DNA of 64,000 nt from Rhizobiaceae bacterium (GCA_017643495.1 JAEPNK010000001.1:62001-126000); one strand, 5' to 3'; shown: positions 26,448-36,592, counted from the first letter of the stretch. Made by a program: numbers and translations. The notes: generated by a model from the letters alone, not told the origin.

Positions 26448-26478
26448 TTGACCCTACAGCAGCTGGAAGCTGTAGCCA
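26448..26478 (+). promoter_or_regulatory. Palindromic element before multicopper oxidase
   Basis: The gap 26247-26529 holds no supported gene. It contains a perfect inverted repeat CTACAGC-N8-GCTGTAG (26454-26475) directly after TTGACC (26448-26453), with TAGCCA 19 bases on, as in a MerR-type promoter. The palindrome is not centred as CueR sites are, and the stem followed by CCATTTT could instead be a terminator for ugpC. Confidence 0.4.
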
Positions 26479-26529
26479 TTTTCTGCAAGCATCATACTGT
26501 AACTGCAATCATGCCTTAATGAGAATGCC

Positions 26530-27921
26530 ATGATCACACGCCGAAACCTTGTGCTGGGAGCTGCAACAAGCCTGGCCCTCCTGCCAACAGCAAAATTGAG
26601 CGCTGCCAAAAACAATAACGGTTCATTCAGCCTTGTCGCAGGACCTGCCGACATCCCGCTATACAAGCCGGACGGCGAAAAATCCGAGCTCTGGACATAT
26701 AACGGCTCCTTGCCTGGCCCGGAGATCCGGGTTCGGAAAGGCGAACGTGTCAAAGTCAACTTCACCAACCGGCTTGAAGAACCCACATCAGTTCACTGGC
26801 ACGGCATACGGATAGACAATGCCATGGATGGTGTGTCCGGCCTGACACAAGATCCTGTGCAACCGGGAGACAGCTTTGAATATGATTTTGTTGCACCTGA
26901 TGCAGGAACATACTGGTACCACGCCCACAACAAGAGCTGGAATCAGGTTGGCCGCGGACTGTATGGTCCGCTCATCATTGAAGATGATGTTCCGACATTT
27001 GACTCCGATCATGACATAACACTTGTGCTGGATGACTGGCGACTGGTGGGCAACGGTGTGCTTCACGTCGAGAGTTTCGGATCCTTGATGGACTGGAGTC
27101 ACGCCGGACGTCTTGGCAACTGGATAACAGTCAATGGCACCTCGCTCCCCCGGTTCACACTCAACCGTGGAGAAGCCTATCGCCTGCGTCTCATCAATAC
27201 TGCAAATGCACGGATTTTCGAGCTGGATCCGAACCGTTTTTCTGCCAGGCTGCTTGCTTATGACGGCCAAGCACTGGAAGAACCCGAAACCCTTCCCTAT
27301 GCGCCGTTGCTGGTTGGCCCGTCCCAGAGGGTTGACCTGCTCGTAACACCCACGGAGGAGTTCAGCCTTGAGGAACTTTCAGGCGACCAGCCACTTGCAA
27401 TTGCCTCATTCAGTGTCCGGGGAGAAACCGGCAATACCGGTCCCCCGCCAAGATTGACACCCAACCGGCTTCCGGAACCGGATCTCACATCTGCAAAGCG
27501 GGTCAGAGTAGCGATGGAAGGTGGCGCCATGGGTGGAGCCGTGGAGATTTCATATCTGGGGAAGAAACTGCAAGGTGAAGACTTCAGAAAGACACGGCAG
27601 GTCTGGGCATTCAATGGCGTAGCCAATCTCCCGGAAACTCCCCTTCTTGAAGCAACATCGGGTGAAACGGTAATCATTGAAACTGTCAACAAGACCCGGT
27701 GGATGCATGCAATGCATGTTCATGGGCACCACTTCAGGATTATCAACCGGTCAGGCTCGCAGGTTGATGAAGGAAATCCGTGGCGGGATACCTTTGTGAT
27801 CGGCCCTGAACAAACCACCGAGATTGCATTCGTGGCTGATAATCCCGGGAAGTGGCTATACCATTGTCACATGCTGGAACACGCTGCGGCAGGCATGTCG
27901 ACCTGGTTCAACGTTAGCTGA
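26530..27921 (+). CDS. Multicopper oxidase, CueO/laccase-like, Tat-exported
   Basis: Periplasmic copper enzyme of 463 residues with three cupredoxin domains. A twin-arginine-like leader is present (MITRRNLVLGAATSLALLPTA). All four copper-binding blocks are seen: HWHGIRIDN, YWYHAHN, HAMHVHGHHF and the T1-site YHCHMLEHAAAGM. Such enzymes oxidise Cu(I) or phenolic substrates and protect the periplasm. Met is the axial T1 ligand candidate. It converges on copA with 28 bases between. A CueO-like methionine-rich insert is not seen, so physiological substrate is open. Confidence 0.88.
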   Translation: MITRRNLVLGAATSLALLPTAKLSAAKNNNGSFSLVAGPADIPLYKPDGEKSELWTYNGSLPGPEIRVRKGERVKVNFTNRLEEPTSVHWHGIRIDNAMDGVSGLTQDPVQPGDSFEYDFVAPDAGTYWYHAHNKSWNQVGRGLYGPLIIEDDVPTFDSDHDITLVLDDWRLVGNGVLHVESFGSLMDWSHAGRLGNWITVNGTSLPRFTLNRGEAYRLRLINTANARIFELDPNRFSARLLAYDGQALEEPETLPYAPLLVGPSQRVDLLVTPTEEFSLEELSGDQPLAIASFSVRGETGNTGPPPRLTPNRLPEPDLTSAKRVRVAMEGGAMGGAVEISYLGKKLQGEDFRKTRQVWAFNGVANLPETPLLEATSGETVIIETVNKTRWMHAMHVHGHHFRIINRSGSQVDEGNPWRDTFVIGPEQTTEIAFVADNPGKWLYHCHMLEHAAAGMSTWFNVS

Positions 27922-27949
27922 CCGGTCATCGCTTTGGGGAGAACAAGGC

Positions 27950-30286
27950 TCAAAGCCTTATCCTCCTGAGGCGCAATGCATTACCGATCACTGAAACAGA
28001 GGAAAGGCTCATTGCTGCTGCCGCCAACATGGGTGACAGCAGTGTTCCGGTAAGCGGGTACAATATCCCTGCCGCTATCGGGACCCCTGCACTGTTATAG
28101 GCAAAGGCAAAGAACAGGTTTTGCTTGATATTGGTCAGCGTAGCCTCGGAGAGACGCCGGGCCCGGACAATCCCGTTGAGGTCACCCTTCAACAAGGTAA
28201 TACCGGCACTTTCCACTGCCACGTCGGCACCTGTCCCCATTGCGATGCCCACTTCGGCTGCCGCAAGCGCAGGAGCGTCATTCACCCCGTCACCGGCCAT
28301 GGCAACCTTGTGTCCTGCACGGTGAAGTTCATCAACCAGTGCCTTCTTGTCTTCAGGCAAAACACCCGCCTTCACATCATCAATGCCCAGCTGGCTGGCC
28401 ACTGCACGTGCTGTTTTCTCATTGTCACCGGTTGCCATGATGATCCTGAGCCCTTCCTTGTGCAATGCAACGATCGCTGCGTTGCTGGTCTCCTTGATTG
28501 GGTCTGCAACAGCAATCAATCCCTCCAGGATACCGTCGACTGCAAAATACATGACCGTCTTGCCCATTTCACGCAATTCATCAGCCCGCTCGACTGCGTG
28601 GGTAAAATCAACACCGGCATCTTCCATCATTGCTGCATTGCCAAGTGCAAGCTTCTGATTGTCATGCATTGCCTTGACACCTTTGCCTGTGACAGCCGCA
28701 AAGTCAGTGATCTTCGCAGAAGCAATCTCGCGTTGTGAAATACCCTCGACAATCGCTTCAGCCAGGGGATGCTCGGAGCCTGCCTCAAGGCCGCGTACAA
28801 GCGACAGCATTTTTTCTTCCGCGAGTTCTCCGGTGGTAACAACATCGGTAAGCTTCGGCTTGCCTTCTGTCAGGGTGCCGGTCTTGTCGACAATCAGGGT
28901 ATCAACCCCTGCCATGCGCTCAAGTGCTTCTCCGTTCTTGATCAGGACACCCGCCAGTGCACCTCGGCCGGTTGCTGTCATGATGGACATTGGCGTCGCC
29001 AGTCCGAGCGCACACGGACATGCGATGATCAGGACTGAAACTGCGGAAACAATCGCAAATGCAAAAGACGGCTCGGGGCCAAACAATAGCCAAACGACGA
29101 ATGCGGCTATTGAAACAAAAACCACCGCCGGCACAAAATAGGAGGCAACGCGATCTGCAAGACCCTGAATGGGAGCACGCGAACGCTGCGCAGATGAAAC
29201 CATCGCAACGATCTTTGAAAGCATGGTCTCATCGCCGACTTTCTCCGCCTTCATCACCAGGGTGCCATTCTTGTTCAGCGTACCCGCTGTAACATGATCG
29301 CCTTGCGACTTTTCAACCGGCACAGGTTCACCGGTGAGCATGCTCTCATCAATGCTGGTGTTGCCTTCAAGCACTGTTCCATCAACCGGTATCGCATCGC
29401 CAGGACGCACCCGGAGCAGATCGCCGCCGATGATGTTCTCCAGCGGGGCATCATATTCATCCCCGTCAGGTGTAATCCGCCTCGCAGTTTTAGGCGAAAG
29501 GTCAAGAAGTGCGCGAATGGCATCCCCTGTTCTCTCCCGTGCGCGCAATTCAAGCACCTGCCCGACAAAGACAAGTGCAACAATCACAACGGCAGCCTCG
29601 AAATAAACCGGCATATGACCGCCTGGCATCTGCAGGCCCGCCGGAAAGATTTGAGGCAGAAACGTTGCAATCGTCGAATAGATATATGCGGTGCCGACAC
29701 CAATCATGATCAATGTCCACATATTGAGGTTACCCGTTTTTACGGAAGTCCAGCCTCGTTGAAAGAACGGAAGAGCAGCCCAAAGCATGACTGGTGTAGC
29801 AAGTATGAATTCCAGATAAAGACTGTTGGTTTCGCCAAACCAGGAGCGGACAGGCATCCCTGCCATCGGCCCCATGGTCAGGAACAGCAAAGGTATGGCT
29901 GCAAGAACACTGATCCACAGTCGGCGCGTAAAATCTGTCAGTTCGTGATTTGGGCCTTCAACTGGCCCATCCATCGGCTCCAGGGCCATTCCGCATATCG
30001 GACATGTTCCGGGTCCTTCCTGGATTATTTCCGGGTCCATGGGGCAGGTGTATCGCGATGACTTGGGAGCGGACTGTTTTTTCTTTTCCCGGTTGCCGGA
30101 CAGATAGAAATACGGGTCCGCTTCAAAACGGTCATGACACCCCTGACTGCAGAAATGGTACTCCACCTTCTGGTACTGGTAAGACGGCTTTCCGTTGTTT
30201 GGCTTGACGCTCATTCCACACACCGGGTCTTTCTCTGTTGCCACAGTGGTTTCCCGGGTTTGGTCAGTGCTGGACTTCGTTGTCAT
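27950..30286 (-). CDS. copA: Copper-exporting P1B-type ATPase CopA (YHS-type)
   Basis: P1B-1 ATPase of 778 residues pumping Cu(I) (or Ag) out of the cytosol. Instead of an HMA domain the N-terminus has a YHS/TRASH domain (about 19-61: [24 protein letters not shown]) and a small metal-binding domain (about 79-104: [26 protein letters not shown]). Catalytic motifs: [19 protein letters not shown] (phosphorylated Asp), [10 protein letters not shown]; the last helices carry AYNSAG and [12 protein letters not shown], the Cu(I) signature. ATG 30286 has GGAAGT upstream. A CueR-type promoter precedes it. Confidence 0.92.
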   Translation of the reverse strand: MTTKSSTDQTRETTVATEKDPVCGMSVKPNNGKPSYQYQKVEYHFCSQGCHDRFEADPYFYLSGNREKKKQSAPKSSRYTCPMDPEIIQEGPGTCPICGMALEPMDGPVEGPNHELTDFTRRLWISVLAAIPLLFLTMGPMAGMPVRSWFGETNSLYLEFILATPVMLWAALPFFQRGWTSVKTGNLNMWTLIMIGVGTAYIYSTIATFLPQIFPAGLQMPGGHMPVYFEAAVVIVALVFVGQVLELRARERTGDAIRALLDLSPKTARRITPDGDEYDAPLENIIGGDLLRVRPGDAIPVDGTVLEGNTSIDESMLTGEPVPVEKSQGDHVTAGTLNKNGTLVMKAEKVGDETMLSKIVAMVSSAQRSRAPIQGLADRVASYFVPAVVFVSIAAFVVWLLFGPEPSFAFAIVSAVSVLIIACPCALGLATPMSIMTATGRGALAGVLIKNGEALERMAGVDTLIVDKTGTLTEGKPKLTDVVTTGELAEEKMLSLVRGLEAGSEHPLAEAIVEGISQREIASAKITDFAAVTGKGVKAMHDNQKLALGNAAMMEDAGVDFTHAVERADELREMGKTVMYFAVDGILEGLIAVADPIKETSNAAIVALHKEGLRIIMATGDNEKTARAVASQLGIDDVKAGVLPEDKKALVDELHRAGHKVAMAGDGVNDAPALAAAEVGIAMGTGADVAVESAGITLLKGDLNGIVRARRLSEATLTNIKQNLFFAFAYNSAGVPIAAGILYPLTGTLLSPMLAAAAMSLSSVSVIGNALRLRRIRL

Positions 30287-30370
30287 GAAGATACTTCCGA
30301 ATTGCGGCCGACAAGCGAAAAACTGCTTATGCATTCCGCTCCGGCATCATTGATTTGTAAACCGGATCAG

Positions 30371-30401
30371 ACACTAAACTTTCTAGTGACTGGAAGGTCA
30401 A
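30371..30401 (-). promoter_or_regulatory. CueR-type copA promoter
   Basis: On the minus strand: -35 TTGACC (30396-30401), a 19-base spacer and -10 TAGTGT (30371-30376). The spacer carries the CueR/HmrR palindrome ACCTTCC-N7-AGAAAGT (30378-30398), close to the usual ACCTTCC-N7-GGAAGGT. The regulator gene is not in this window. Confidence 0.8.
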
Positions 30402-30427
30402 ACAAAATTTTTGAGAAACTTTTCGGA

Positions 30428-30447
30428 ACCTTCCTGCGCTGGAAGGT
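30428..30447. promoter_or_regulatory. Second CueR-like palindrome before the DUF305 gene
   Basis: Perfect arms ACCTTCC / GGAAGGT around TGCGCT, that is a 6-base centre instead of the 7 found at copA. It sits 34 bases upstream of the DUF305 gene. Neither strand shows a good -35/-10 pair, so mode of action is uncertain. Confidence 0.6.
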
Positions 30448-30480
30448 TATTGGGGTTTGAAACCACAGACGGAGGTAATG

Positions 30481-30957
30481 ATGAGCTATGGCAGATTTTT
30501 CGCGATGATCGGGACATCCACAGTGGTCATGCTGATCCTGATGTATCTGAACACCTATGACATGGCGCATGTTTTCTTCAGTGAAACGCGCGCCTATATG
30601 GCACTCTACATGGGAGCAGCCATGGCGATTATCATGCTGGCATTCATGCTTGGCATGTATACCAGCCAAAAAGTCAATGCAGTGATATTTGCAGGAGCAA
30701 TTCTGGTTTTTGCAAGTGCGCTCTATCTGGTTCGCAGCCAGGATACAGTCGATGACACTTCATGGATGAAGGCGATGATTCCGCACCACTCCATCGCCAT
30801 TTTGACAAGTTCGAGAGCAGAGATATCAGACCCACGCGTACGCAAACTGGCCGATGAAATTATCAAGGCCCAAGAACTTGAAATTGCAGAAATGAAAGCA
30901 CTTATCAGGGAGCTTGAAGGTGGCCCGGAAGCGACTGCTGAAATTGACGGGAAATAG
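30481..30957 (+). CDS. DUF305 membrane protein, copper-associated
   Basis: Protein of 158 residues with about three N-terminal helices and a C-terminal DUF305 ferritin-like segment (MIPHHSIAILTSSRAEISDPRVRKLADEIIKAQ). DUF305 proteins commonly accompany copper exporters and multicopper oxidases, and the His-His pair may bind metal. ATG 30481 has GGAGG five bases upstream; a preceding ATG at 30478 is too close. Divergent from copA, with a CueR-like palindrome upstream. Confidence 0.82.
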   Translation: MSYGRFFAMIGTSTVVMLILMYLNTYDMAHVFFSETRAYMALYMGAAMAIIMLAFMLGMYTSQKVNAVIFAGAILVFASALYLVRSQDTVDDTSWMKAMIPHHSIAILTSSRAEISDPRVRKLADEIIKAQELEIAEMKALIRELEGGPEATAEIDGK

Positions 30958-30986
30958 AAACAGCGGCAATCAAACAGGTGACGGAT

Positions 30987-32225
30987 TCACCCGTCCTCAC
31001 TCGGCGCTCCGCCAAGAAACACATTCCCGTGCAGATAGTCACACGGTTCTTCCTGCATCTCCAGATGTAACCGGTCTTCAGTATGTGGATGGGCGCGGGC
31101 GAGTGCCTCGTCAAACTCTATGCCAAGGCCGGGTCCGGTCGGCACCACGATGTGCCCCTCTTCCCATCTGATACTGTGTTTGATGAGTGCAAGATGAAAA
31201 TCACCGCCTGTCTGAATGGTTTCGGCCATTAGCAGGTTGGGGATTGATGCTGCCAACTGGATGTTGGCAGCCCACTCCACAGGACCGGCATAGAGATGCG
31301 GCGCAAGCTGCGCATTGAAGACTTCAGCAATTGCGGCAATTTTCTTTGTTTCCCAAATGCCTCCGGCCCTGCCAAGAGCCGGTTGCAGTATTTGCGCAGC
31401 TCCGGCCTGAAGCAGTGCCGCAAACTCGCTTTTTGTAGTAAGCCTTTCACCAGCAGCCACAGGAACAGTGCATGACGCTGCAACACGGGCCATGGCACTG
31501 ACATCATCAGGTGGCACAGGCTCCTCATACCAAAGCGGGTCAAAAGGCTCGATGGCCTGTCCCATGCGTATTGCACCTGCAGTGGAAAACTGGCCGTGCG
31601 TCCCGAACAAAAGGTCTGCCTTGTCACCAACGGCTTCCCGGATCTTGCGGCAAAACTCAACCGAACGCGCAATATCCGACATGGCTGGCATGTGGCCGCC
31701 ACGTATCGTGTAAGGACCGGCCGGATCGAACTTTACAGCGGTAAATCCCAGTTCAACCATTGCACTAGCTGTTTCAGCAGAAAGGTCTGGCGAAACCCAG
31801 AACTCATCTCCGGGATGGTCCTCCAGGGGATAGAGATATGTATAGGAACGTACCCGTTCGTTCACGATACCGCCAAGCAACGCATGAACAGGTTTTTCAT
31901 ATGCCTTGCCCATAATATCCCAGCAGGCAATTTCCAGCCCGGAGAACGCGCCCATTACAGTCAGGTCAGGGCGTTGGGTAAATCCGGAAGAATAGGCACG
32001 GCGAAACATCAGTTCGACATTTTGCGGGTTCTCCCCGCGCATGTGCCGCTCGAAAACATCTTCAATGACCGAAGCCATCGCCTTCGACCCGATGCTGGTA
32101 GCATAGCATTCGCCATATCCGACAATGCCATTGTCGGTAGTCAGTTTGACGAACAGCCAGTAACGCCCACCCCAGCCAGGAGCAGGAGGGGCTACCGTAA
32201 AAATCTCGAGATCACTGAGTTTCAT
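30987..32225 (-). CDS. Mandelate racemase / enolase-superfamily sugar-acid dehydratase
   Basis: Enolase-superfamily enzyme of 412 residues: N-terminal capping domain followed by a modified TIM barrel. Metal and catalytic regions appear as FGTHGQF, DPLWYEEPVPP and GERLTTKSEF, with HLYAGPVEWAANIQL near the end. These fit sugar-acid dehydratases of the gluconate/galactonate group, which dehydrate aldonic acids to 2-keto-3-deoxy acids; the substrate cannot be fixed. It overlaps the upstream alcohol dehydrogenase gene by 14 bases. Its product could feed the KDG kinase and KDPG aldolase of the operon at 6.3-13.7 kb. Confidence 0.83.
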   Translation of the reverse strand: MKLSDLEIFTVAPPAPGWGGRYWLFVKLTTDNGIVGYGECYATSIGSKAMASVIEDVFERHMRGENPQNVELMFRRAYSSGFTQRPDLTVMGAFSGLEIACWDIMGKAYEKPVHALLGGIVNERVRSYTYLYPLEDHPGDEFWVSPDLSAETASAMVELGFTAVKFDPAGPYTIRGGHMPAMSDIARSVEFCRKIREAVGDKADLLFGTHGQFSTAGAIRMGQAIEPFDPLWYEEPVPPDDVSAMARVAASCTVPVAAGERLTTKSEFAALLQAGAAQILQPALGRAGGIWETKKIAAIAEVFNAQLAPHLYAGPVEWAANIQLAASIPNLLMAETIQTGGDFHLALIKHSIRWEEGHIVVPTGPGLGIEFDEALARAHPHTEDRLHLEMQEEPCDYLHGNVFLGGAPSEDG

Positions 32226-33303
32226 CAAACACCACCACATTACGGCGAGCCTTGCCCGCTTTCGTATCTGCTATCGCTTCATTTATTTCATCAAGACGCC
32301 ATCGCCTTGAAACAAGCTCGTCCAGCTTGAGCCTGCCCTGCTGATACATATCGATCAACCAGGGAATATCCCGGCGCAAGACAACATCTCCCATCTTGGT
32401 CCCGATCATGGACTGACCGCTGGCTGCAATATTCACCGGCTCATAACGGGCCATTGCCCCGGAATGGGTCATTCCAACCATTACAACCTTGCCGCCGGGT
32501 TTGAGATAGTTCGGAGCTTCTTCATAGGCAGACACTGCCCCGACAGAAACCAGAACACAATCAGCCATGTTGCCATTGGTGACAGACCGGACATGTTCCC
32601 ATGGGTCTCCATTGTTTGCGCGTACTGCATCGGTTGCCCCGAACTCCAGCGCATCTGCCAGTTTTTCTTCCAGAAGATCAACAGCAACAATGCGCGCGGC
32701 ACCACAAAGGCGCGCACCTTGAATCGCATTCAGCCCGACACCGCCCGCTCCGACAACAACCACGGTTTGCCCGGGCCGGATGTTCGCAGCGTTGACAGCA
32801 GCACCTATTCCCGTGATGACCCCGCATGAAAGAAGTGAGGCAACATCCATTGCCATGTCTTCCGGGATTGCCGCAATCTGGCTCTGGTCAACCACTACCT
32901 GCTCCGCAAAGGCCCCGCAATTCATTGCCTTCACAACAGGCTTGCCTTCCAATGTTGCAATTGGTGACGAGTGGGGACTTGGTGTTGCGCAGGAGACCGG
33001 CTTCCCCGAGCAGCACGGCGCACATGCACCGCAGGACCGGATGAGCGTGACGATAACCGGTTGTCCCTTTTCATATCCGCTAACACCTTCACCAATGGCG
33101 CTTATGTGACCGGCAGCCTCATGTCCGTAAATCGCAGGCAGGTCACCGCCCCAGTGTCCTTCGGCAAAGACAATGTCTGAATGGCATATCGCGACAGCCG
33201 AGAGTTTTACCTGCACTTCCCCGAACCGAGGAGGGCAAAGCTCCACATCTTCAATTTGCAAAGATTGCCCAAACGCATGTGAGACAGCAGCCTTTATTAT
33301 CAT
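32212..33303 (-). CDS. Zinc-dependent alcohol dehydrogenase, class III-like
   Basis: Medium-chain dehydrogenase of 363 residues. Catalytic zinc ligands lie in AICHSDI and GHEAAGHI plus a later Cys (LLSCGVITG); the structural-zinc cluster is CGACAPCCSGKPVSC. The NAD-binding motif is VVGAGGVGLNA. ATG 33303 has AGGTGA upstream; an earlier GTG does not. Coupled to the enolase-superfamily gene, it probably oxidises a sugar or polyol to the aldonic acid or lactone that the partner dehydrates. Confidence 0.85.
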   Translation of the reverse strand: MIIKAAVSHAFGQSLQIEDVELCPPRFGEVQVKLSAVAICHSDIVFAEGHWGGDLPAIYGHEAAGHISAIGEGVSGYEKGQPVIVTLIRSCGACAPCCSGKPVSCATPSPHSSPIATLEGKPVVKAMNCGAFAEQVVVDQSQIAAIPEDMAMDVASLLSCGVITGIGAAVNAANIRPGQTVVVVGAGGVGLNAIQGARLCGAARIVAVDLLEEKLADALEFGATDAVRANNGDPWEHVRSVTNGNMADCVLVSVGAVSAYEEAPNYLKPGGKVVMVGMTHSGAMARYEPVNIAASGQSMIGTKMGDVVLRRDIPWLIDMYQQGRLKLDELVSRRWRLDEINEAIADTKAGKARRNVVVFDETQ

Positions 33304-33585
33304 AGAGATCACCTGGAAAGAATTCGAGAGCCGGATTTATGAAGGAGCAGACTGAACAAGGTGTAAGTGATTGCGATCCCTGAATGCGACCTCAAACGCC
33401 GCAGAAATAACGGTCCGGATATCGCAAACCAACAATGCATACTGCAAAAGTGCACTTATTGGTACTTCAGGTATGAAATATACGGAAATCTGCCCAATAA
33501 ATTTCAGATATATTAACCGTTTTCGCTTTCTCTGCAGAGAACAATCACTGTTACACATATTTGCTACTCTCTATAGCAGGCCCCA

Positions 33586-36471
33586 ATGTTACTCGAAATT
33601 GTATCTTTTTTCTCGGTTGAGCATGTGCTGACCTATGTCATCACGGCTATTTTGTTTTGTATTTTGGCCACGTGGCTCGCATTCCTTTCGGTAAAGCGAG
33701 CCGCAGAAGCAAAGAACAGTGCACTGGCCTGGAAAATCGGCGCGGTATTGTCGCTCGGCATAGGTGTGTGGGGCGCGCACTTCATAGCCGTATTGGGATA
33801 CCGGCCTGACATCGTGTTTGGCTTTGATCTCCAGTTCACAATTGTTTCCACGATTGTTTCCATCGCCGGCAATGGCGCCGGTATTCTCATGCTTCTCAGG
33901 CAACCCGGAAAATTGTGGGGCAACCTTGGAGGATTGACAACCGGCTTGTCGACAACGGGCATGCACTATATTGGCGTTTCGGGCCTTGCAGGATGCATTG
34001 TAAGTTACAACCCGGTATCAATAGCAATTGTTACAGCCATTATTTGCACCACGTCCGTTTGTGCATTCACCGCATTCCGCAAATTGAAGCGCGGCAAGGT
34101 GATTGCCTCCACCGTCGTTTTTGCAGTCGGGGTGGCAATCCTTCATTTTGGTGCGATGGCTGGAACCACGACCATCCCCCTGATGAACTTCAACGACGCA
34201 CACGATTTATCCCGCTCGGAAATTGCATGGGTAGCAGGTGGTTTTGCAGGACTTATCGCGTTTCTCGGACTGGCCTATTTCCGTCTCACCATGCTCAATG
34301 ATGCCCGCACCAGGATCATGGCCTTGGTGACTGAGCAGACAAGCGATGCAATTGTCGTCCTCGATGACACCAATCGCATAAAGTGGGCCAACGCATCGTT
34401 TGTCCGTGAGTTCGGTTATTCGCAAAGGGAACTTCTCGGCAAAACACCAGGCAAGCTTCTCAAGGGACCAGACACTGACACGGAAACTGTTCGCCAAATT
34501 ATTGCCCGTGCACAGGAAGGCGAAGAATCGCGTTTCGAATTGTGTTTGTACCGCAAGAACGGCAGTCATTTGTGGAGTGATTTCTCGATCACACCAGTTC
34601 TCGACAACAAGGGCAGGAATGTTGATGTATATCTTCTTGTAAGCCGCAACATCACCAGCCTGAAGCAACGCGAGGCAGAGCTCCGGGAATCCCAGGAAAA
34701 GGCCCGGGCCGGTGAAAAAGCAAAGGCACAGTTTCTTGCAAACATGAGCCACGAGATCCGTACGCCGATGAACGGGGTCATGGGCATGGCCGAATTGCTG
34801 GGCAAGACAAAACTTGACGACCGCCAAAACACTTTCGTCAATATCATTATCAAGTCAGGGAATTCCCTGCTGACAATCATCAATGACATCCTTGATTTTT
34901 CCAAAATCGATGCCGGACAAATGGAACTCGATATCGCTCCATTCTGCCTGTCCGATGCGATCAATGATGTTACGACGCTCGTATCATCGAAGGCCGCAGA
35001 AAAAGATCTGGAATTGATCGTAAGGGTCGATCCCAAATTGCCAGCAACGGCTATCGGTGATGTCGGTCGAATTCGCCAGATCATTACCAATCTGGTTGGC
35101 AATGCGGTCAAGTTTACTGAAGTTGGCCATGTTTTCGTGGAAGTAACCGGCGAGAAAAGTGGCCAGACCGATGACACCATCACTGATGCGGAACTCTATG
35201 ATCTGGAATTCCGCATCACCGATACCGGCATCGGTATCCCGGAAGAAAAATGCAAAAAGGTATTCGAGCAATTCAGCCAGGTTGATGAAAGTGCCACACG
35301 CAAACACGACGGCACCGGGCTTGGACTGGCAATCTCGGCATCTCTTGTGGAGTTGATGGACGGCACCATTGGCGTTGAAAGTGACGTTGGCAAGGGAACC
35401 ACTTTCTGGTTCAAGGTTCCGCTGCATTGTCGCGAGGTGGAACTCGATAGGCCATGCATTGACCAGTGCTTCGAAGGTGCACGCATTCTTGTTGTGGATG
35501 ACAACGAAGTGAACCGTCTGATCATGGATGAGCAGACTGCTGCATGGGGCTTTGAGGGTGTATCGGTAAGCAGCGGTCATGAAGCGCTGATGTTCCTTGA
35601 AAAGGCATCTTCATTCGGTGTGTCGGTCGATGCGATCATTCTCGATTACCAGATGCCAGGAATGAACGGTGAAGATGTTGCCCGGGCAATCCGGTCGAGA
35701 AAAGGTATTTCCGATATTCCGATCATCATGCTCACATCCGTACAGGAAACCGCCGATGGTAAAAGCTTCCGCTCGCTAGATATTCAGGAACATCTCACAA
35801 AGCCTGCACGTTCCTCTGCACTGCTGGATGCTACACTGAATGTACTTTATCGCAGTCAACAATTGCGCGAAGCCAAACCTGATCTTCAACTGGTTTCCAA
35901 CACACCGCCGCTTGTTGAAGATGAGCCACTGGAAATAACGGATACAACACCTGAAATCCCGACAGACGTGAATTCGCCAGAAACACCGGTTAATGAAGGT
36001 ACATCAGCCACCATGTATAGCGAAGTCGCGATCGGCGAAACACAAAACACAAATCCCGTCATTTCTGCGCCCCAACTCGACGTACTGATCTGTGAGGACA
36101 ATGAAGTCAACCAGATCGTGTTCTCGCAAATCCTGAGTCAGTCCGGATACTCCTTCACCATTGCCACCAATGGCAGGCTGGGACTTGAAATGTACAAGGA
36201 AAGGCAGCCAAGACTGATCCTGATGGATATTTCCATGCCGGAAATGAATGGCCGGGAGGCAACTCAGGCAATCCGGGAAATTGAGGCAGGGACAGACCGG
36301 CACACACCGATAATCGCGGTAACTGCCCATGCCATCAATGGCGATGAAGAAGCATGTCTTGAAGCCGGGATGGATGACTACCTTTCCAAACCCGTTTCAC
36401 CGCAGGCTCTGGAATCGGCAATCAACAAATGGTTGGAAAGCACAGCCGGTTCCCGGCAAATGGCAAGCTGA
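33586..36471 (+). CDS. MHYT-domain hybrid sensor histidine kinase
   Basis: Membrane hybrid kinase of 961 residues. Residues about 1-240 form the seven-helix MHYT sensor with its His/Met motifs (WGAHFIAVLGY, GMHYIGV with M126, ILHFGAMAG), thought to bind copper and a gas such as O2, CO or NO. Then a PAS domain (about 250-365), HisKA with H389 in ANMSHEIRTPMNG, HATPase (ITNLVGNAVKFTE, GTGLGLAIS), and two complete receiver domains with D687 and D881. No Hpt or output domain is present, so it must pass phosphate to a separate Hpt protein. The 282-base gap upstream holds only AT-rich, promoter-like sequence. Confidence 0.92.
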   Translation: MLLEIVSFFSVEHVLTYVITAILFCILATWLAFLSVKRAAEAKNSALAWKIGAVLSLGIGVWGAHFIAVLGYRPDIVFGFDLQFTIVSTIVSIAGNGAGILMLLRQPGKLWGNLGGLTTGLSTTGMHYIGVSGLAGCIVSYNPVSIAIVTAIICTTSVCAFTAFRKLKRGKVIASTVVFAVGVAILHFGAMAGTTTIPLMNFNDAHDLSRSEIAWVAGGFAGLIAFLGLAYFRLTMLNDARTRIMALVTEQTSDAIVVLDDTNRIKWANASFVREFGYSQRELLGKTPGKLLKGPDTDTETVRQIIARAQEGEESRFELCLYRKNGSHLWSDFSITPVLDNKGRNVDVYLLVSRNITSLKQREAELRESQEKARAGEKAKAQFLANMSHEIRTPMNGVMGMAELLGKTKLDDRQNTFVNIIIKSGNSLLTIINDILDFSKIDAGQMELDIAPFCLSDAINDVTTLVSSKAAEKDLELIVRVDPKLPATAIGDVGRIRQIITNLVGNAVKFTEVGHVFVEVTGEKSGQTDDTITDAELYDLEFRITDTGIGIPEEKCKKVFEQFSQVDESATRKHDGTGLGLAISASLVELMDGTIGVESDVGKGTTFWFKVPLHCREVELDRPCIDQCFEGARILVVDDNEVNRLIMDEQTAAWGFEGVSVSSGHEALMFLEKASSFGVSVDAIILDYQMPGMNGEDVARAIRSRKGISDIPIIMLTSVQETADGKSFRSLDIQEHLTKPARSSALLDATLNVLYRSQQLREAKPDLQLVSNTPPLVEDEPLEITDTTPEIPTDVNSPETPVNEGTSATMYSEVAIGETQNTNPVISAPQLDVLICEDNEVNQIVFSQILSQSGYSFTIATNGRLGLEMYKERQPRLILMDISMPEMNGREATQAIREIEAGTDRHTPIIAVTAHAINGDEEACLEAGMDDYLSKPVSPQALESAINKWLESTAGSRQMAS

Positions 36472-36525
36472 GTAGCAACAAACCACGTCCCGTTGATGGC
36501 AAAATCAACAAGCAACATTGAAATG

Positions 36526-36549
36526 AGGATCAGCTGATTTGCTGATCCT
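36526..36549. terminator. Stem-loop between convergent genes
   Basis: Perfect 9-bp inverted repeat AGGATCAGC / GCTGATCCT with a 6-base loop, between the ends of the MHYT kinase and lipoprotein genes. No long T tract follows on either strand, so it may be a weak bidirectional terminator or a 3'-end protecting hairpin. Confidence 0.55.
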
Positions 36550-36592
36550 GGACTGTCAGGATTGTGGTTTTGCCAGGGCGATGCTGGCTAAC

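Noticed and set aside
26247-26529. A gene in the gap before the multicopper oxidase
   Set aside because: Open frames here run out of ugpC or lack ribosome sites and recognisable product; only the palindrome is supportable.
33304-33585. A small gene upstream of the MHYT kinase
   Set aside because: A 14-codon frame (MKEQTEQGVSDCDP) and a longer one through the kinase start have no coding character; the stretch looks like promoter DNA.
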